From Cydia pomonella (Eukaryota; Arthropoda; Insecta; Lepidoptera; Tortricidae): a stretch of DNA of 64,000 bases. The stretch lies in the NCBI RefSeq assembly GCF_033807575.1, contig NC_084725.1:10823001-10887000 (forward strand), read 5' to 3'. Positions within the stretch are counted from its first letter, which is position 1, and every line of letters begins with the position of its first letter. The notes under the pieces were generated by a model. It had not been told where the DNA came from and did not search any database. It was given only the letters and a program-made list of their open reading frames with translations. Of this stretch, positions 1 through 11,816 are shown piece after piece. Position numbers and translations under genes: made by a program.

Positions 1-150
1 ACTAATGCCTTAGAATCGGTATCACTTTAACTGGTTTAGAGCTTCTATCATATAATAGATAAGACACACAATCACATACACCACCACCACATTACTGCTG
101 TCGTCTTTCGGCGCGCGATTTTTATCGTAGATGTCATAAATCCAGGCACA

Positions 151-404
151 CATTGACATATATCTAAGGCCGGGCCTTACGGGCAATAAGAATGGAGCCA
201 GTACAGCGGTGTCACGCACACGAATGCGAGCCAATCGTGCATTCTAACGCCACAACGCGATTGATTGATGAGTGCACATCACGCGCGCGATTGGTCGCAA
301 CTAGTTGCGTTAGACTGCACGATTGGCTCGAATTCGAGAGTGACACCGCTGAACTAGCACCATTTTTAGAGCCAGCAAGGCTCGTCCTTAGATATATGTC
401 AATG
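151..404. mobile_element. Foldback MITE, 254 bp
   Basis: The two halves are imperfect inverted repeats of about 110 bp. The outer ends CATTGACATATATCTAAGG (151-169) and its complement (near 386-404) match exactly, and the inner parts share segments such as CAGCGGTGTCAC and GAGCCAATCGTGCA. No open frame spans it; short frames here are by-products of the inverted repeat. I could not define a target-site duplication, so the superfamily is unknown. Confidence 0.7.
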
Positions 405-1049
405 CATCAACATAGATTTTGATATTTTCGGCTACCATCAGTTTGACACTGACAAACACGCTAGCGTGTGCGTTACTATCTATCCATCTCGCTCGTACTC
501 GCATTTTAGTTCGAGCAAGATGTAAAGAAAGCAAGTTAGCTAGGCAGACGTTAGCGAATATGTCAGTTTTAAATAAATAATAAATAAATAAATAAAAATG
601 TTATTTATTCAGGTATTAACCCATTAATTTACAATAAAGCAACAATACAATAAAATAAAATATACAATTAAAATTAAGACTATAGATATAGGTGCAGCGG
701 GGAAACCTTGCTCATACAGTAGCAGGTTGTATACACTACTTTAACAATACTGTTCGCCGTTTCGCTCACTCTCCCGACAAACGACCAGTGCCTTTTACGC
801 ATTATAGCGTAAAAGTCATCTACTCACACACAGACAGTCGTGGTTATGCTAAAGCATGTTAGTTATAAGATGGAATGGTTTGGAAAGATGTGTCCCGACG
901 AGTTTCTTACCGGTCCCATATAGGTAACGAGGGATTTAAATCTTCTCGGGTCAGGTGTAGGGTTCGAGCCGGTGTAGCTTTATTTGGCGTTCATAAGCGC
1001 ATTGTTATATCCCTACTTGAAAAATTAACGGTTTATTTCATTTCCCCGT
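405..1049. other. AT-rich stretch, no gene seen
   Basis: It holds a short (AAAT)n tract near 569-598 and then a segment (600-720) that looks like the complement of a retrotransposon 3' end, with a poly-A-like run. I see no coding signal in the rest. Confidence 0.4.
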
Positions 1050-1050
1050 C

Positions 1051-1409
1051 TTGACCCTGGTTCCCTGGAGGCTGGGTCGACCCATCGCGCCGTCCCATCT
1101 TCCATGGACCTCAGGTAGGGCTGGCGCTGCTTCCGACGCAGCCGAACATCTCAAGCGGCGCAAATATGCAGCCATTGATATCGGCTGCATGTTTGAGCCG
1201 TTTGGAGTGGAGACGCTTGGGCCGTGGGGTCAAGGCGCACACAGAATATTTAAGGCATTGGCCAAGCGCCTAATAGACGCAACGGGTGACCGGAGGGTGG
1301 GGTATACTTCGCCCAGCGCATTGGCGTTGCCATTCAGCGCGGCAACGCTGTCAGCCTTCTGGGCACCCGACCGGACGGCACAGACCTGGGGCCAGTGTTT
1401 TATTTGTAG
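1051..1409 (+). pseudogene. LINE-type ORF, C-terminal fragment with one frameshift
   Basis: The first frame (about residues 1-84) begins LTLVPWR and contains LKRRKYA, FEPFGVETLGPWG and LIDATGDRRVG. Near position 1300 the reading moves to another frame, which continues VYFAQRIGVAIQRGNAVSLL and GTRPDG and stops at about 1409. Together these blocks match the end of a widespread mobile-element protein (LTLVPW ... FxPFGVETLG ... GD.R ... QRxSxAIQRGNA), which I know from long retrotransposon-associated polyproteins in animals but cannot place in a named clade. The copy is cut at its 5' side right before the LTLVPW block. It is GC-rich compared with its AT-rich flanks, and a short 3' tail with AATAAA-like runs follows to about 1530. 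It is a dead fragment, not a host gene. Confidence 0.75.
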
Positions 1410-1530
1410 GCTTATGCTTTTTAGGTACTATTTGGTTTAGTTTAATTCATAGCTTAATTTCTGTTAGTTTTTATTTATTTATTTTTAAGCCCCAAATTGT
1501 AATAAAAATAAACTATCTTTATCATTATCT

Positions 1531-3791
1531 TTACCTAACCCCCAATGATACCTGTCAATCTGCCGCTATATCGAACGATTTTTCACCCTTTCGGGAGCGA
1601 TCTATAAAGGTAACTTTATTGAATAAAGGTGATCGACCAACGTATAAAAACGAAATTTACATCCAAACAAATATGAACCTTACTTTATTGTTGTAAGATC
1701 TTTTTTCCAATGGCTCTCCTATTGCAATATATTTCACATTCTAATATAATATTGTCGCGTCGCAGTTATAAATATACGGGGGTTCGTTTTATTTCATTTC
1801 GTGTGTAATGTGAGATACAAAATGTACCATTTTTGGTTTAAATTTGTCTTTGGACATTATGGAGTTTTGGTCATGTTTTGGTACTGAATAATAATAGGTT
1901 TATTTGCAATAATCTATACAAAAGGTCTTAATCTTGCTAGATATAAACCGAACATATATACTTAAATACAAGTGAAATAAAAGATTGTAAACAGGAGTTT
2001 AATATGAAGAATATGCCTTGTCGATTTTACTGGCAAACAATTTAGATTTTAACTACCGTTTCAACCAAGCAGCCGGCGAAGAGCCTAATAGGTGCTGGCC
2101 TACTTGCTCTTGCTTGCCTGTTCAGGCAGAGATGTAGTGTGGGAACGTTACTGTTCATGTATGCTCCTTGTCATGCCCACCGCTCCCTATTTGGTTTTTT
2201 GGCGATTAAATGCGCGAGTGGTGAAGTGTGTAGCCGGAGAGGGCAACATCGCGGCAGCGCGAGGGGTAGAAGTAGAAGGAGGAATAGCGTGAGGAGCATA
2301 GCGTGGCGAGCATAGTATGGCCCGGTACCAAAATGAAGCAATACCAAAAACGATTCCCTTTATTATTATTTTTTCAGGAGCAACTAAAAATCGTTCAGAA
2401 AATCTCCCTCCATTATCTCCGCGCACGTATTTTTCCCCGAAGGACAAATGCTTTAATCAAGAAGGCGTTATCAATTATTCATAGTGACAGAGGACGATCC
2501 AATTAACCCTAAACCAATAGATCTAATCGATGTGTGCTACAGAAACATGTGGAAAATACTTGCGAAAATATACCTTAAAATTGAGGTACAAGCTCCGATT
2601 TCCTTTGGGATGTTTCATGGTTTTATTTGAGAAACGGTGTACAAGAGTTTGGAAAGACACAAAAAGCAACCTTAAAAGTGAAGACACTGAGTTTATTTTT
2701 CAACGTTCCAAAAGTAAAATGTGTAAGTGTGTATAGTGGTAGTGATTTTGGATTTTAATTGTATAGAGATAGAGATAGTTTTTGATAAAAAAATGTGATA
2801 GAAATTAAACGATAATGCACTTGTAAGGTGATATGGAAATTTGTCTTCTTTTGTTTAAGATTTTCTTAGTAGATATTTAATGTATCACGCTGTTGCTATG
2901 TCGTGTCGCATTGTCGCATTTGTCTCTTCAGTAAAAACAGGAGTTTTGGGAGGCCTTGACCCTCATTTCATAAGTCAGAAGACTCAGGAACAGCTGATTA
3001 AATCGCAATCAAAACTTCTTCGAAACAATAGGTATCTTAAGAAATACAACCCATTTCACATGACGAGAAAACCTGTACATAATTAATTTACTTTTTGTAA
3101 CTTCCCGCCCGAGGTCAGGTAATTCGATACCTTTTATAATAGAGACCCTTTTAAATTAATCTTATTACGCGCTCCGAATCTCGCTCGCACCAATATGGTC
3201 TTACCTAGTGTACAATTTTTTAAAAACTGAAATTAGTTACTCTTTACCTGTTTATAGATCGTGTCATTCACGAAGACGCGTCTTGACTCGTAATGTCATG
3301 TTACTAAAGGTTAAATTTAACAAATCTGCGCGTCATCGTGGATGACACGAACTACAGCGGTAACTTCGTCTTCGACGCTGAAGGATTTATAAAAAAAATA
3401 TAAAGCCTTATTATACGTATTTTGTTTGATATTTTTTGGCATAGAAAAATTTAAGCCATTTTAGCCGAGACTAATGCATCTGTCTACGAGTATAAATCAG
3501 TTTTGCTTAAGTAAAAGCTTCAATTCGAGGATAAAAGTCAATTTATTAACTTTTTATCTACATAGAGCTCTTATATTGATATTAGAGGTAATAAATCAAG
3601 AGAATTTAGATATCCAAAATAGGTATTGCGTTACTGCGTCGAAATATCGGGAGCTCAATATAAACAATATAAAAGGTAACCACGGTATATATCCCGGTCG
3701 ATTTAAGTCAAGTCTAGATTCTTCCGCCATATTGTCATTGCTTGACAGGTTAAGGCATCGAAGGCCTACAGACCTATTCGGCATTCAGTCA
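1531..3791. other. Unassigned non-coding DNA
   Basis: About 2.2 kb, mostly AT-rich, with short open frames that show no recognisable domain. A slightly GC-richer patch at 2180-2330 also lacks a credible coding signal. Confidence 0.4.
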
Positions 3792-4005
3792 CAATGGGGT
3801 TGGCAACTGTCAAAGGTTTGCATAGATGGCGCCATCATAACTTGCCCCTGTCTCTAGTTTTGTTCTATGAGATTTGGCTTAAAGTACTAGAATCCAGGTC
3901 ACAAAATTCCAAAAAAAAAACAAGAATTTGACACAATTCTAGGGATTGACAGGGCAATCTATGATGGTGCCATCTGTTTAATGCTTCGACCGGCCAACCC
4001 CATTG
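3792..4005. mobile_element. Foldback MITE, 214 bp
   Basis: The termini are CAATGGGGTTGGC and its exact complement. The inner arms are imperfectly complementary for about 70 bp and include the blocks AGATGGCGCCATC and AGATGGCACCATC. No target-site duplication is visible at the chosen ends. Confidence 0.7.
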
Positions 4006-4274
4006 AAAAATATTTTATCTACACACATATAAACCCTCTACGGTGCCTTCAAAATACGTAAATAATGGCCAACATCACGATAAACTGTTTTGTTACAACA
4101 AATTTCATATCAGATCTGTGATAATGTTGTAATTGCTTTATAACTACATCAAAATTGATTTGGTAATGACATTCAAATTTGGAAAATCTCTGAAAAAAAA
4201 AGCAATAAGATTTGACCTATATTCTAATATCAGTCGAGATGCCTTTTTATTCGAAATGAAATGTCAATTGCATC

Positions 4275-4460
4275 GCCGCCCATGGACATAAGCAACATCG
4301 GAGGAGCCACTTATGCGTTGCCAACCTTTGAGAACCCTAAAAACCTGCTTCTTGAAGAACCCTATGTCATAGCGCAAGGGAAACACCACAGAAGGTAGCT
4401 CATTCCACAACTTGCACGTTCTGGGCAAAAACGAGCGAGATGCCCGCTTGTTCTTGGTAG
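4275..4460 (-). pseudogene. Non-LTR retrotransposon RT, extreme C-terminus
   Basis: Read on the minus strand, the segment encodes RSFLPRTCKLWNELPSVVFP followed by RYDIGFFKKQVFRVLKG. This is the LWNELPxxVFP...GFFKK block at the C-terminus of a LINE reverse transcriptase. The same block occurs at 42520 and 54835. Only the last 50-60 residues are present and no RT core lies beside it, so it is a 5'-truncated relic. Confidence 0.75.
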
Positions 4461-4822
4461 AATGATATGGAAATAGGCCCCCGACTCAAGCGAACTGCGC
4501 TCTCATGTCACGCATTATGTCACGACTCATGTCACGAATGCGTGACATGCGTGAAAAAGTTTTCGTTTACCGCCATTTGACGTACAGTTTATCTTTTAAT
4601 TAGTTTTATAGTACAAAATGAATATGTTTTGTTGTTTTTAAAGTAACTATAGCAAAAGTTTCGTGTAAAATGAGCGATAAAAATATTTCGGTGACGCCAT
4701 CACATATCCGCGAGTTCCGCCAAGAGAGCAACGATGCCCAAACGTTGACTGTAATTTGGGTTAGTGAGTATATCATTGAAAGTTTATAATGTTTGTAGAT
4801 ATAATAGTGTATGTATTTACAT

Positions 4823-4968
4823 ACACTACAGTACATACGGTGCTACTTTACCGCACTAGTGCGAAAATTAGCATATTACGTTACTGTGTCGAACATTTAA
4901 AGGGCCATATGTACTGTAAAACGTTGTACGATACATGTGCGAATAGGTAATTCGCAACTCGTGTCGTG
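4823..4968 (+). mobile_element. Double-hairpin repeat, truncated copy
   Basis: It matches the first 145 bp or so of the family seen at 8236-8465: the TACAGTACATAC end, the GTGTCGAACATTTAAAGGG block, and GATACATGTGCGAATAGG. It breaks off after the ACTCGTGTCG block. The second half of the second hairpin is missing. Confidence 0.75.
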
Positions 4969-4969
4969 T

Positions 4970-7805
4970 GTGTAGGCGTTATGTACAGTTGTACATAATG
5001 CCTTTTAAATATTATGTAGCAGTCACATAAACTACTATTGAACGGCTATTCAATAATGAAATTAAATCAATAATATTATAGTAGAAACGTCAGTATTTTA
5101 AAAGTAAACCTCATGGTTCGTATGATTTTTTATAATCCATAACTCCCTCGGGAAAAATATAGACCTTTGTCCTTTAGTACTTCTGCATGACATAAGATCT
5201 TTTTAGAGCAAGTGTGGTGAAAATGTGTCACTCCGAGGGTAAGAATATTGCAAACTCGAGTCTTTAATGCACTGTAGCTGTCATGCAAAAGACCTCGTTT
5301 GCAAAATTTCACTTACCCCCTCAAAAATAAAAATGTATTCTGCAAGTAGGCCTCAATGACTCTTTTCAAGTCAATACAACATTTATAGTAACATCACATA
5401 CTGACATGGAAAATACATAACAACATTTATAAATACAACAGCCAATACCTGGGTAAACTACATTATAATAATCTTAAAATAAATAATTAATCTCGTTCCT
5501 CAATGTACTATAAACGAATGCCAACTTAGCTAAATGCTTAATCAGATTTAAACAGTCCTTAAGTTGAGAAAACGCTTTTCAACTCTGAATAGTTTTTGCT
5601 TTTCCTTTTTAAACGAGAGTATTCACTCGGAATACAGATTATACCCTCTTTTTGTAGGAAATTAACCATTTTACGGTATTCTATAAAGTAATGCGGGAAA
5701 TTACATTAAACAACGGTAAAAGCAATTTGTCACGTCTGTCGGGACTTTAAAAGTATGACAATTTCACTTTATTTTTGAGATGATTTCAGTTTCTTTTATT
5801 ATATCGTTATATTTATTTATTTTTAGCTTAACGCTTTTCTGTTTGCATGGTAAGTTACCTGGGATCCGTTTGGTAATTTAATCTTAAGGTTTAGGAGCTG
5901 GCACATTTTTTACAGCGACTATTGCATAATTATATTTAGACCTAATTTTAATGAAAAATATCCAAAATTAATACAATCATAATACACTTTGAAACTAAAA
6001 CTAAATGAATCTTATGATAGATTTTAATATATGTTTTATATCCCGTAGGTTATGACCTATGGGGTATAAATTATATCTACAGATTAACTTAAACTTTAAC
6101 TTTAACTTAAGTTAAACTTAGACTTAAGATCAACTTTTGGGGAAATTACCTACGTCTTGTTATTCAAAATAAGTCCAGTTCATTCTCAATGTTTTCTGTT
6201 ATCGAAAAGCGTAGGTAAGAAACTATATAATTTTATATACATAATAACTCCGAGAAATATATTAGAGAGTCGGGATTCGAATCCACATCCTACCGGTGTT
6301 TGCTCCTAAGTCTAGGAACCTTTTGAGAGACCTTGAATTCAAAAAAATAACGTTTGGATTTTTATTTAAATTTACCATTCTTACGGAGAATAAGATGCCA
6401 TAGTGTAGTAACTTTTTTAAATTCGTTCCAATTAAAACATAATACAATAATAAAATTTGTATATACAAAATTATATTTAATTATTTAATGTCGCAATTCT
6501 GTCCAACCCTACTTCGCTACTCGTCTTTATTCAAAACAAGATGCCACTCAACGAAATGCTTTTGAATATATTAAACATAATTAGCCCATAACACTTAGTC
6601 GGAGTGTTATTCGCCAATAAAATAGCTCAGCAATAAAACATTTATTCGACGCATTAAAGTAGGAATTCGCAAATTAAAATCTCAAACATCAAAACGGCTT
6701 TGTGTTAATTCTCACCTCCAGAAACCTGACACTTTGCGCCGCCATCTTGGAAACTTTTCATCCGCCATAATAGCTTATTATTCCCAGCGTGTTCCATTTC
6801 AAAGGTCGATATTTGTAAAATTAACAACATAATTGGGCAGCCAGTCGAGTACTGAGTACAATGGAGCGTTTCGTACACATCTGGTACTTGGAAAAAAGGG
6901 CGGATATACCAAACACGGGTTCAATGGTGGTGTCCCAAAAGCATTCCGTTCTGTACTTAAAAAGTCGTCAAAACTAAATAAAGACACTCAAATATGTACT
7001 TAAGTTTTATAGGTATAAAGTTCAAAGTCGCATCTACAGGAAATAGAGTTAAATTATATTAGAACGAACGAAAACGTTGCATCTGAACATCCCTTAGAAA
7101 CGCATTCATTCGCTGTTGCGAAGCGTAAAGTCGTATCTGCATTACGCGCGTGCTGTTTAGTAACCTAATTTAAAGATATAGGGTTGTTTTTTCTGCGTTT
7201 TAAAACGCAAGTTTAAAGACTGAATTACTGCCTGACCCTTTGTGAGTGCTAGGTGTAGCGTATAATTAGCTATTTTATGAATTTGTTAGGTAAATTTGTA
7301 GGTAGTCGTAATTTTGTAACAAGAGTTGCATGTTTGGTCGCTACGCCTCCGTTTCATGTCGTAAGTTATTTATGTTGGAAAAATAAAATTACAATGTTGT
7401 TTGTATTGCACTGTTATTAGATGTGTTTTAAAATTAACTAGCTTTGACTTTACGGGTTGTGGCAATATGTCAAATAAGGTTTTACATATTTACATAGTTG
7501 CTGGTTGATATTTATGAACACTACCCCTGATAAGAACGGCTTTCCTTGTATATTGTCACAAGTAATGCTAACAGCTTACTGAGAAAAGCTGGTAAAGGGC
7601 TTGAAATTTCGAGATGATTATTTATATTCATTATACGCGACATAATCCGTTATTTTTATTTTTTACGGCATCTAAAGACATTATTGATAAACAAGATAGG
7701 TACCTCTGTATACCTATTTTCCTTTTTCTTGTGTCTACATCTTTTATTTATCATAAATTAAATTTATTTCATCGTTTTAGCTGCCAAGGACTTACAATTA
7801 GATAT
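4970..7805. other. Unassigned AT-rich non-coding DNA
   Basis: About 2.8 kb without a gene I can support. A short repetitive patch of AACTTTAACTTTAACTTAAG type lies at 6085-6128. All open frames are under 75 codons and show no domain. Confidence 0.4.
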
Positions 7806-8035
7806 TAGTACATTACGATACAAGTGCGAAAAATAGGAAATTCGAAACGAGTGGCGATAAATTAAAACACGACCGAAGGGAGTGTTTTAAATCGACACGA
7901 GTTGCGAATTACCTATTCGCACATGTATCGTACAACGTTTTACAGTACATATGGCCCTTTAAATGTTCGACACAGTAACGTAATATGCTACTTTTCGCTC
8001 TAGTGCTATAAAGTAGCCCCATATGTACTGTAAAA
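7806..8035 (-). mobile_element. Double-hairpin repeat, copy 1 (inverted)
   Basis: A 230-bp element nearly identical to the copy at 8236-8465 but in opposite orientation. In element orientation, the first part folds between TTTTACAGTACATA and its complement TATGTACTGTAAAA. The second part folds between GATACATGTGCGAATAGG and the complementary CCTATTTTTCGCACTTGTATC, with the turn at the CCTTCGG block. It encodes no protein. Confidence 0.85.
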
Positions 8036-8235
8036 TTAGTTAGGTTATATCCTTTCTCGCTATTTCAATATATACCTAAAATCCACTTAGGTATTATATT
8101 TACGGTCTAATTTTAATTCACGGAATATTTCGTTTCACTAAAAGGCTGAAACCACTCCAGAGCACATTTATTAACTTAAGTGATTTTCAATTATGGTTAT
8201 ATAATAAAAGCGCGTTTTTAGCAAATTAAACTGTA

Positions 8236-8465
8236 TTTTACAGTACATACGGGGCTACTTTATAGCACTAGTGCGAGAAGTAGCATATTATGTTACTGTG
8301 TCGAACATTTAAAGGGCCATATGTACTGTAAAACGTTGTACGATACATGTGCGAATAGGTAATTCGCAACTCGTGTCGATTTAAAACACTCCCTTCGGTC
8401 GTGTTTTAATTTATCGCCACTCGTTTCGAATTTCCTATTTTTCGCACTTGTATCGTAATGTACTA
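8236..8465 (+). mobile_element. Double-hairpin repeat, copy 2
   Basis: This is the forward copy of the 230-bp family, differing from the inverted copy at 7806-8035 at only a few positions. Two hairpins lie in series, roughly 8236-8334 and 8335-8465. A 200-bp spacer separates the copies, so the pair forms a head-to-head inverted repeat. Partial copies occur at 4823 and 43068, and the right end alone near 46873. Confidence 0.85.
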
Positions 8466-8664
8466 TTATTTAGTTAATAATATAATGTAATATTATTTAG
8501 TATATAATAATTTGCAATACCCTACTCAGGGTCCATGTTATGAAAATTTAATTTAAGATAACATCTGTATGTACCATGGAATGCAATTAATAAATGAAAT
8601 GAAATGAAATTTTGAAAGCGCGTTTTCTAGAGAACATGATAGAATAATGTTTATAAGTAATGTT

Positions 8665-9311
8665 CAGGCCTCGGAGTTTTTTTAGCACGGTAAGACTAAG
8701 GAGAGCTATGGAGTCTTTGTTAACATTAAAATTAAATTCATACTCATACTCATCCTCATTAATTAAGTTCGTCCGAATCGTTTTATAAATACTTAGACTA
8801 CTTATATGTAATTAATTCTGTTTACATATATTTAATTAAATGTTATATTATAAAAAAGTAATAATATGTATATGTGTATGTTAATATTATTATATTACCC
8901 ATATTGCAGTGTCATCGCTCCAATATTTTATTTAAGTACTTAACGTACCTACATACTATAATTACTGTTAAGATAAGGAACTATACGTTGTCACTGGCCG
9001 CTTTAGATAATGCACTTAATGACATCATATAATAATATAATAATAATAATAATATAATATAATAATATAATATATGGGTAATATAATAATATTAACATAC
9101 ACATATACATATTATTACTTTTTTATAATATAACATTTAATTAAATATATGTAAACAGAATTAATTACATATAAGTAGTCTAAGTATTTATAAAACGATT
9201 CGGACGAACTTAATTAATGAGGATGAGTATGAGTATGAATTTAATTTTAATGTTAACAAAGACTCCATAGCTCTCCTTAGTCTTACCGTGCTAAAAAAAC
9301 TCCGAGGCCTG
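8665..9311. mobile_element. Perfect foldback element, hAT-like, with 8-bp TSD
   Basis: The arms 8665-8904 and 9072-9311 are each 240 nt. Read base by base, I find them to be exact reverse complements. The centre (8905-9071) is 167 bp and AT-rich. The element starts CAGGCCTCGG and ends with its complement. It is flanked by GTAATGTT at 8657-8664 and again at 9312-9319. An 8-bp duplication with a CAGG terminus fits the hAT superfamily (family knowledge), though the duplication departs from the usual T2/A7 pattern at position 7. There is no transposase, so it is non-autonomous. Identical arms point to recent insertion or to gene conversion between arms. Confidence 0.9.
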
Positions 9312-9319
9312 GTAATGTT

Positions 9320-11444
9320 GTTAAGTAGATAAGCGAACTTGGAGGCGTATTTAGATTGTAATAAAAGGTTACGGATTTAATTTGGTTTAGTTATTGCTAT
9401 CATTTGTCAGTGTCAAAAGTGAAGTTATTGGTTAAAAAAATCGAAAAACCAGATCGAATTAATAACCTGTTATTATTACAATCAGAATACGAATCTAGGC
9501 TTCGATGTTGTCCGCGTAGAATTCGTTAAATTTTCTTCTCAATACTACCCCTTGGAGTTGATATTCTAAAAATCCTTTCGTAGTGCAACTCTCCAATATT
9601 GGAAAAATTTCAAATCCTTCGACAGCTTAGACTGGTGGTGTGGTTATATATCTTTCAATGTCATGCTGTATAGATATATAAATAACACTGAAGCAGCTTC
9701 ATTTTTAGTACCTATCTTTTTTTTCACTCATCTATAACACTATTAAACACAAAACCCGCAAGAAAAACTCACAAGCCAAGCCGCCATAACGCGGGTAAAC
9801 AAGCCATAATTTCCACTTTTCCAAACATCTGCATTTTCTGGGAGATATTTCACAAAGGTCATCTCCCACTGAAAGAACTTGCTACATTCTTCAGTAAAGA
9901 ATTACTTTGGTATCCTTTGTAAAGTTCATTCGATTCGTAAATATTCTGAGAATAATAGATTTTGTTTGGAATTGTTGAGAAATTTTATATAAATTTTCGA
10001 AAACAAATCCTTCAAGAATAACTACATAAAACCCGTCTTACTCGTACACTATAATCAGATACAGTGTTTTGTTTTGTTATGTTTCTACATGCAATATTTC
10101 TTACGCAAATTTGACGAAATTATTCAACAAAAACACATATTCGATAATGTGGAAGGTTATTTGAATGTATTTAGATTATCATATTCTAATACGCTGGGAA
10201 AACCGAATATTTTTCTGTTGCCTTCGAAATAAAAGACAAAGGGATATTTTTTATAACGAAACCAACGTATATTTACTAAAAAAGATAATGGATTATAAAA
10301 TTTTAACATTGTTTTTGTTGATATAACTTTGGCATTTAAGTTCGGAGCATTAATAATAACTGTTCAAAACTCCCGTTTGAAACGCTGTGACATTAAGAAT
10401 TTCGATGACATTTCGGCCATTATTTACGTTAAAACAGTCTTTATCGATCTGTCTTCAACGGGCCATCAATTTTTGAATTATATTCCATCACAATAATTTT
10501 AAAACTAAAACGACATTATTTAATGTTGTCTCACGCTGCGTCGCTAGGAATTAGTAAGGCCGGGCACCCCGGGGGTCAGAACCGGGTTTTATCTATACCA
10601 TTAACATTTGTTACCATTTTATTACCGTTTTTACCATTTGTCAGTCACTATTTTTTTTCGAAGGCATTCAAAAACATCTATGCTCTTTGGAGAACAAAGT
10701 CGCATCTGCATTTTGAAATAATAGGCAGTTACGACATTGTGTTTTGTAAACGGTTTTGTGTGTTTTTCAAATTGGTTGAGTGGTTTAAATCAAGGGTACA
10801 GATGCGTTTACTAAAGATATTTAAATCAGTTGAGGAGAGTAAACTTAATCAGGTTTAATTCTTATGTTTATTACCATGTTGAGTAATATCCGGCAGATAA
10901 TTGAGAATAAGAAATGCTGTTATAATAACTTTTGCCTAATTAGAATTTTGAGGAACTACGAAATGTTTGTTTAATTTTAATAAAATTACCTAGTTAGTAC
11001 GTTTAATTTAGATGTTATGTAGATTAACATCATTGAAGAGTAATTTTATTTATGTGATCTCGAAATTACATATATAACATATAATGTGTTCAAATGCCCT
11101 AGATCCTCTTTTTTAGTTTTTTTTTAAAAATATTAACTGTTTTTTTTTATTATTTACTTTACTAATACGGTGTTTTTTTTTTGTAGGTAAGCATCTTATT
11201 TAAACCTACTTAAGGCTATTTAAGCTTTAAAAGGATTTAAATAACAGTAAGGTAAAGCTATTCAAAGCCATAGAAACTAGAAATAGAGAGGTAAGATCAT
11301 TATATCGCGGATTTACGATTTATGTCACGACTTCAAGAGCTGTCAAAACACAGTATAGAATAGGGTGTTTGATTGATAAGTTAAATGAGCTCCTTTTTTC
11401 TTAAAGGCTTTCTTTTTCTTAAAATAAAATCAGTTATTCGAGAT
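9320..11444. other. Unassigned AT-rich non-coding DNA
   Basis: About 2.1 kb without a supported gene. A small GC-rich patch (10558-10590) and poly-T runs near 11105-11185 are the only local irregularities. Confidence 0.4.
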
Positions 11445-11700
11445 TATACTACGTCGGTGGCAAACAAGCATACGGCCTGCCTGATGGTAAGCAGTATCCG
11501 TAGCCTATGTACGCCTGCAACTCCAGAGGAGTTACATGCGCGTTGCCGACCCTAACCCCCTCCCACCCTCGTTGAGCTCTGGCAACCTTACTCACCGGCA
11601 GGAACACAACACTATGAGTAGGGTCTAGTGTTATTTGGCTGCGATTTTCTGTAAGGTGGAGGTACTTCCCCAGTTGAGCTCTGCTCTAGATCTCTAATGA
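11445..11700 (-). mobile_element. LINE-derived 3' end (ACGTCGGTGGCAAACAAG family)
   Basis: Minus-strand copy of a repeat whose 3' end reads ...CAGGCxGGCCGTATGCTTGT...GACGTAG. The body contains a block (11610-11697) that reappears almost unchanged at 27353-27441. Related copies are at 13737 and 27218 (-) and at 49800 and 50430 (+). The 50430 copy ends in a poly-A run, which sets the orientation. It has no open frame. Confidence 0.75.
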
Positions 11701-11816
11701 CATCCGCTGTGCTGTGCCCTACCACACAGAGCGAGATGACATTCACAATGCCCATACCTCTCTTGTGGACGTAGTTTAAGGACATACCCGGGTCCAAGAT
11801 TGTCAGCTTTTGCGAA

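Noticed and set aside
192..422. 76-codon frame near the left edge
   Set aside because: It lies inside a foldback MITE and has no domain.
3474..3857. 127-codon frame as a host gene
   Set aside because: No domain, and its end runs into the MITE at 3792.
8665..9311. Perfect inverted repeat as an assembly artefact
   Set aside because: The exact 8-bp duplication outside both ends is what a transposition would leave; an assembly error would not create it. Not fully excluded without reads.
10523..10858. 111-codon frame as a host gene
   Set aside because: Composition is typical of AT-rich non-coding DNA (Phe/Leu/Lys/Ile-rich) and no motif is seen.
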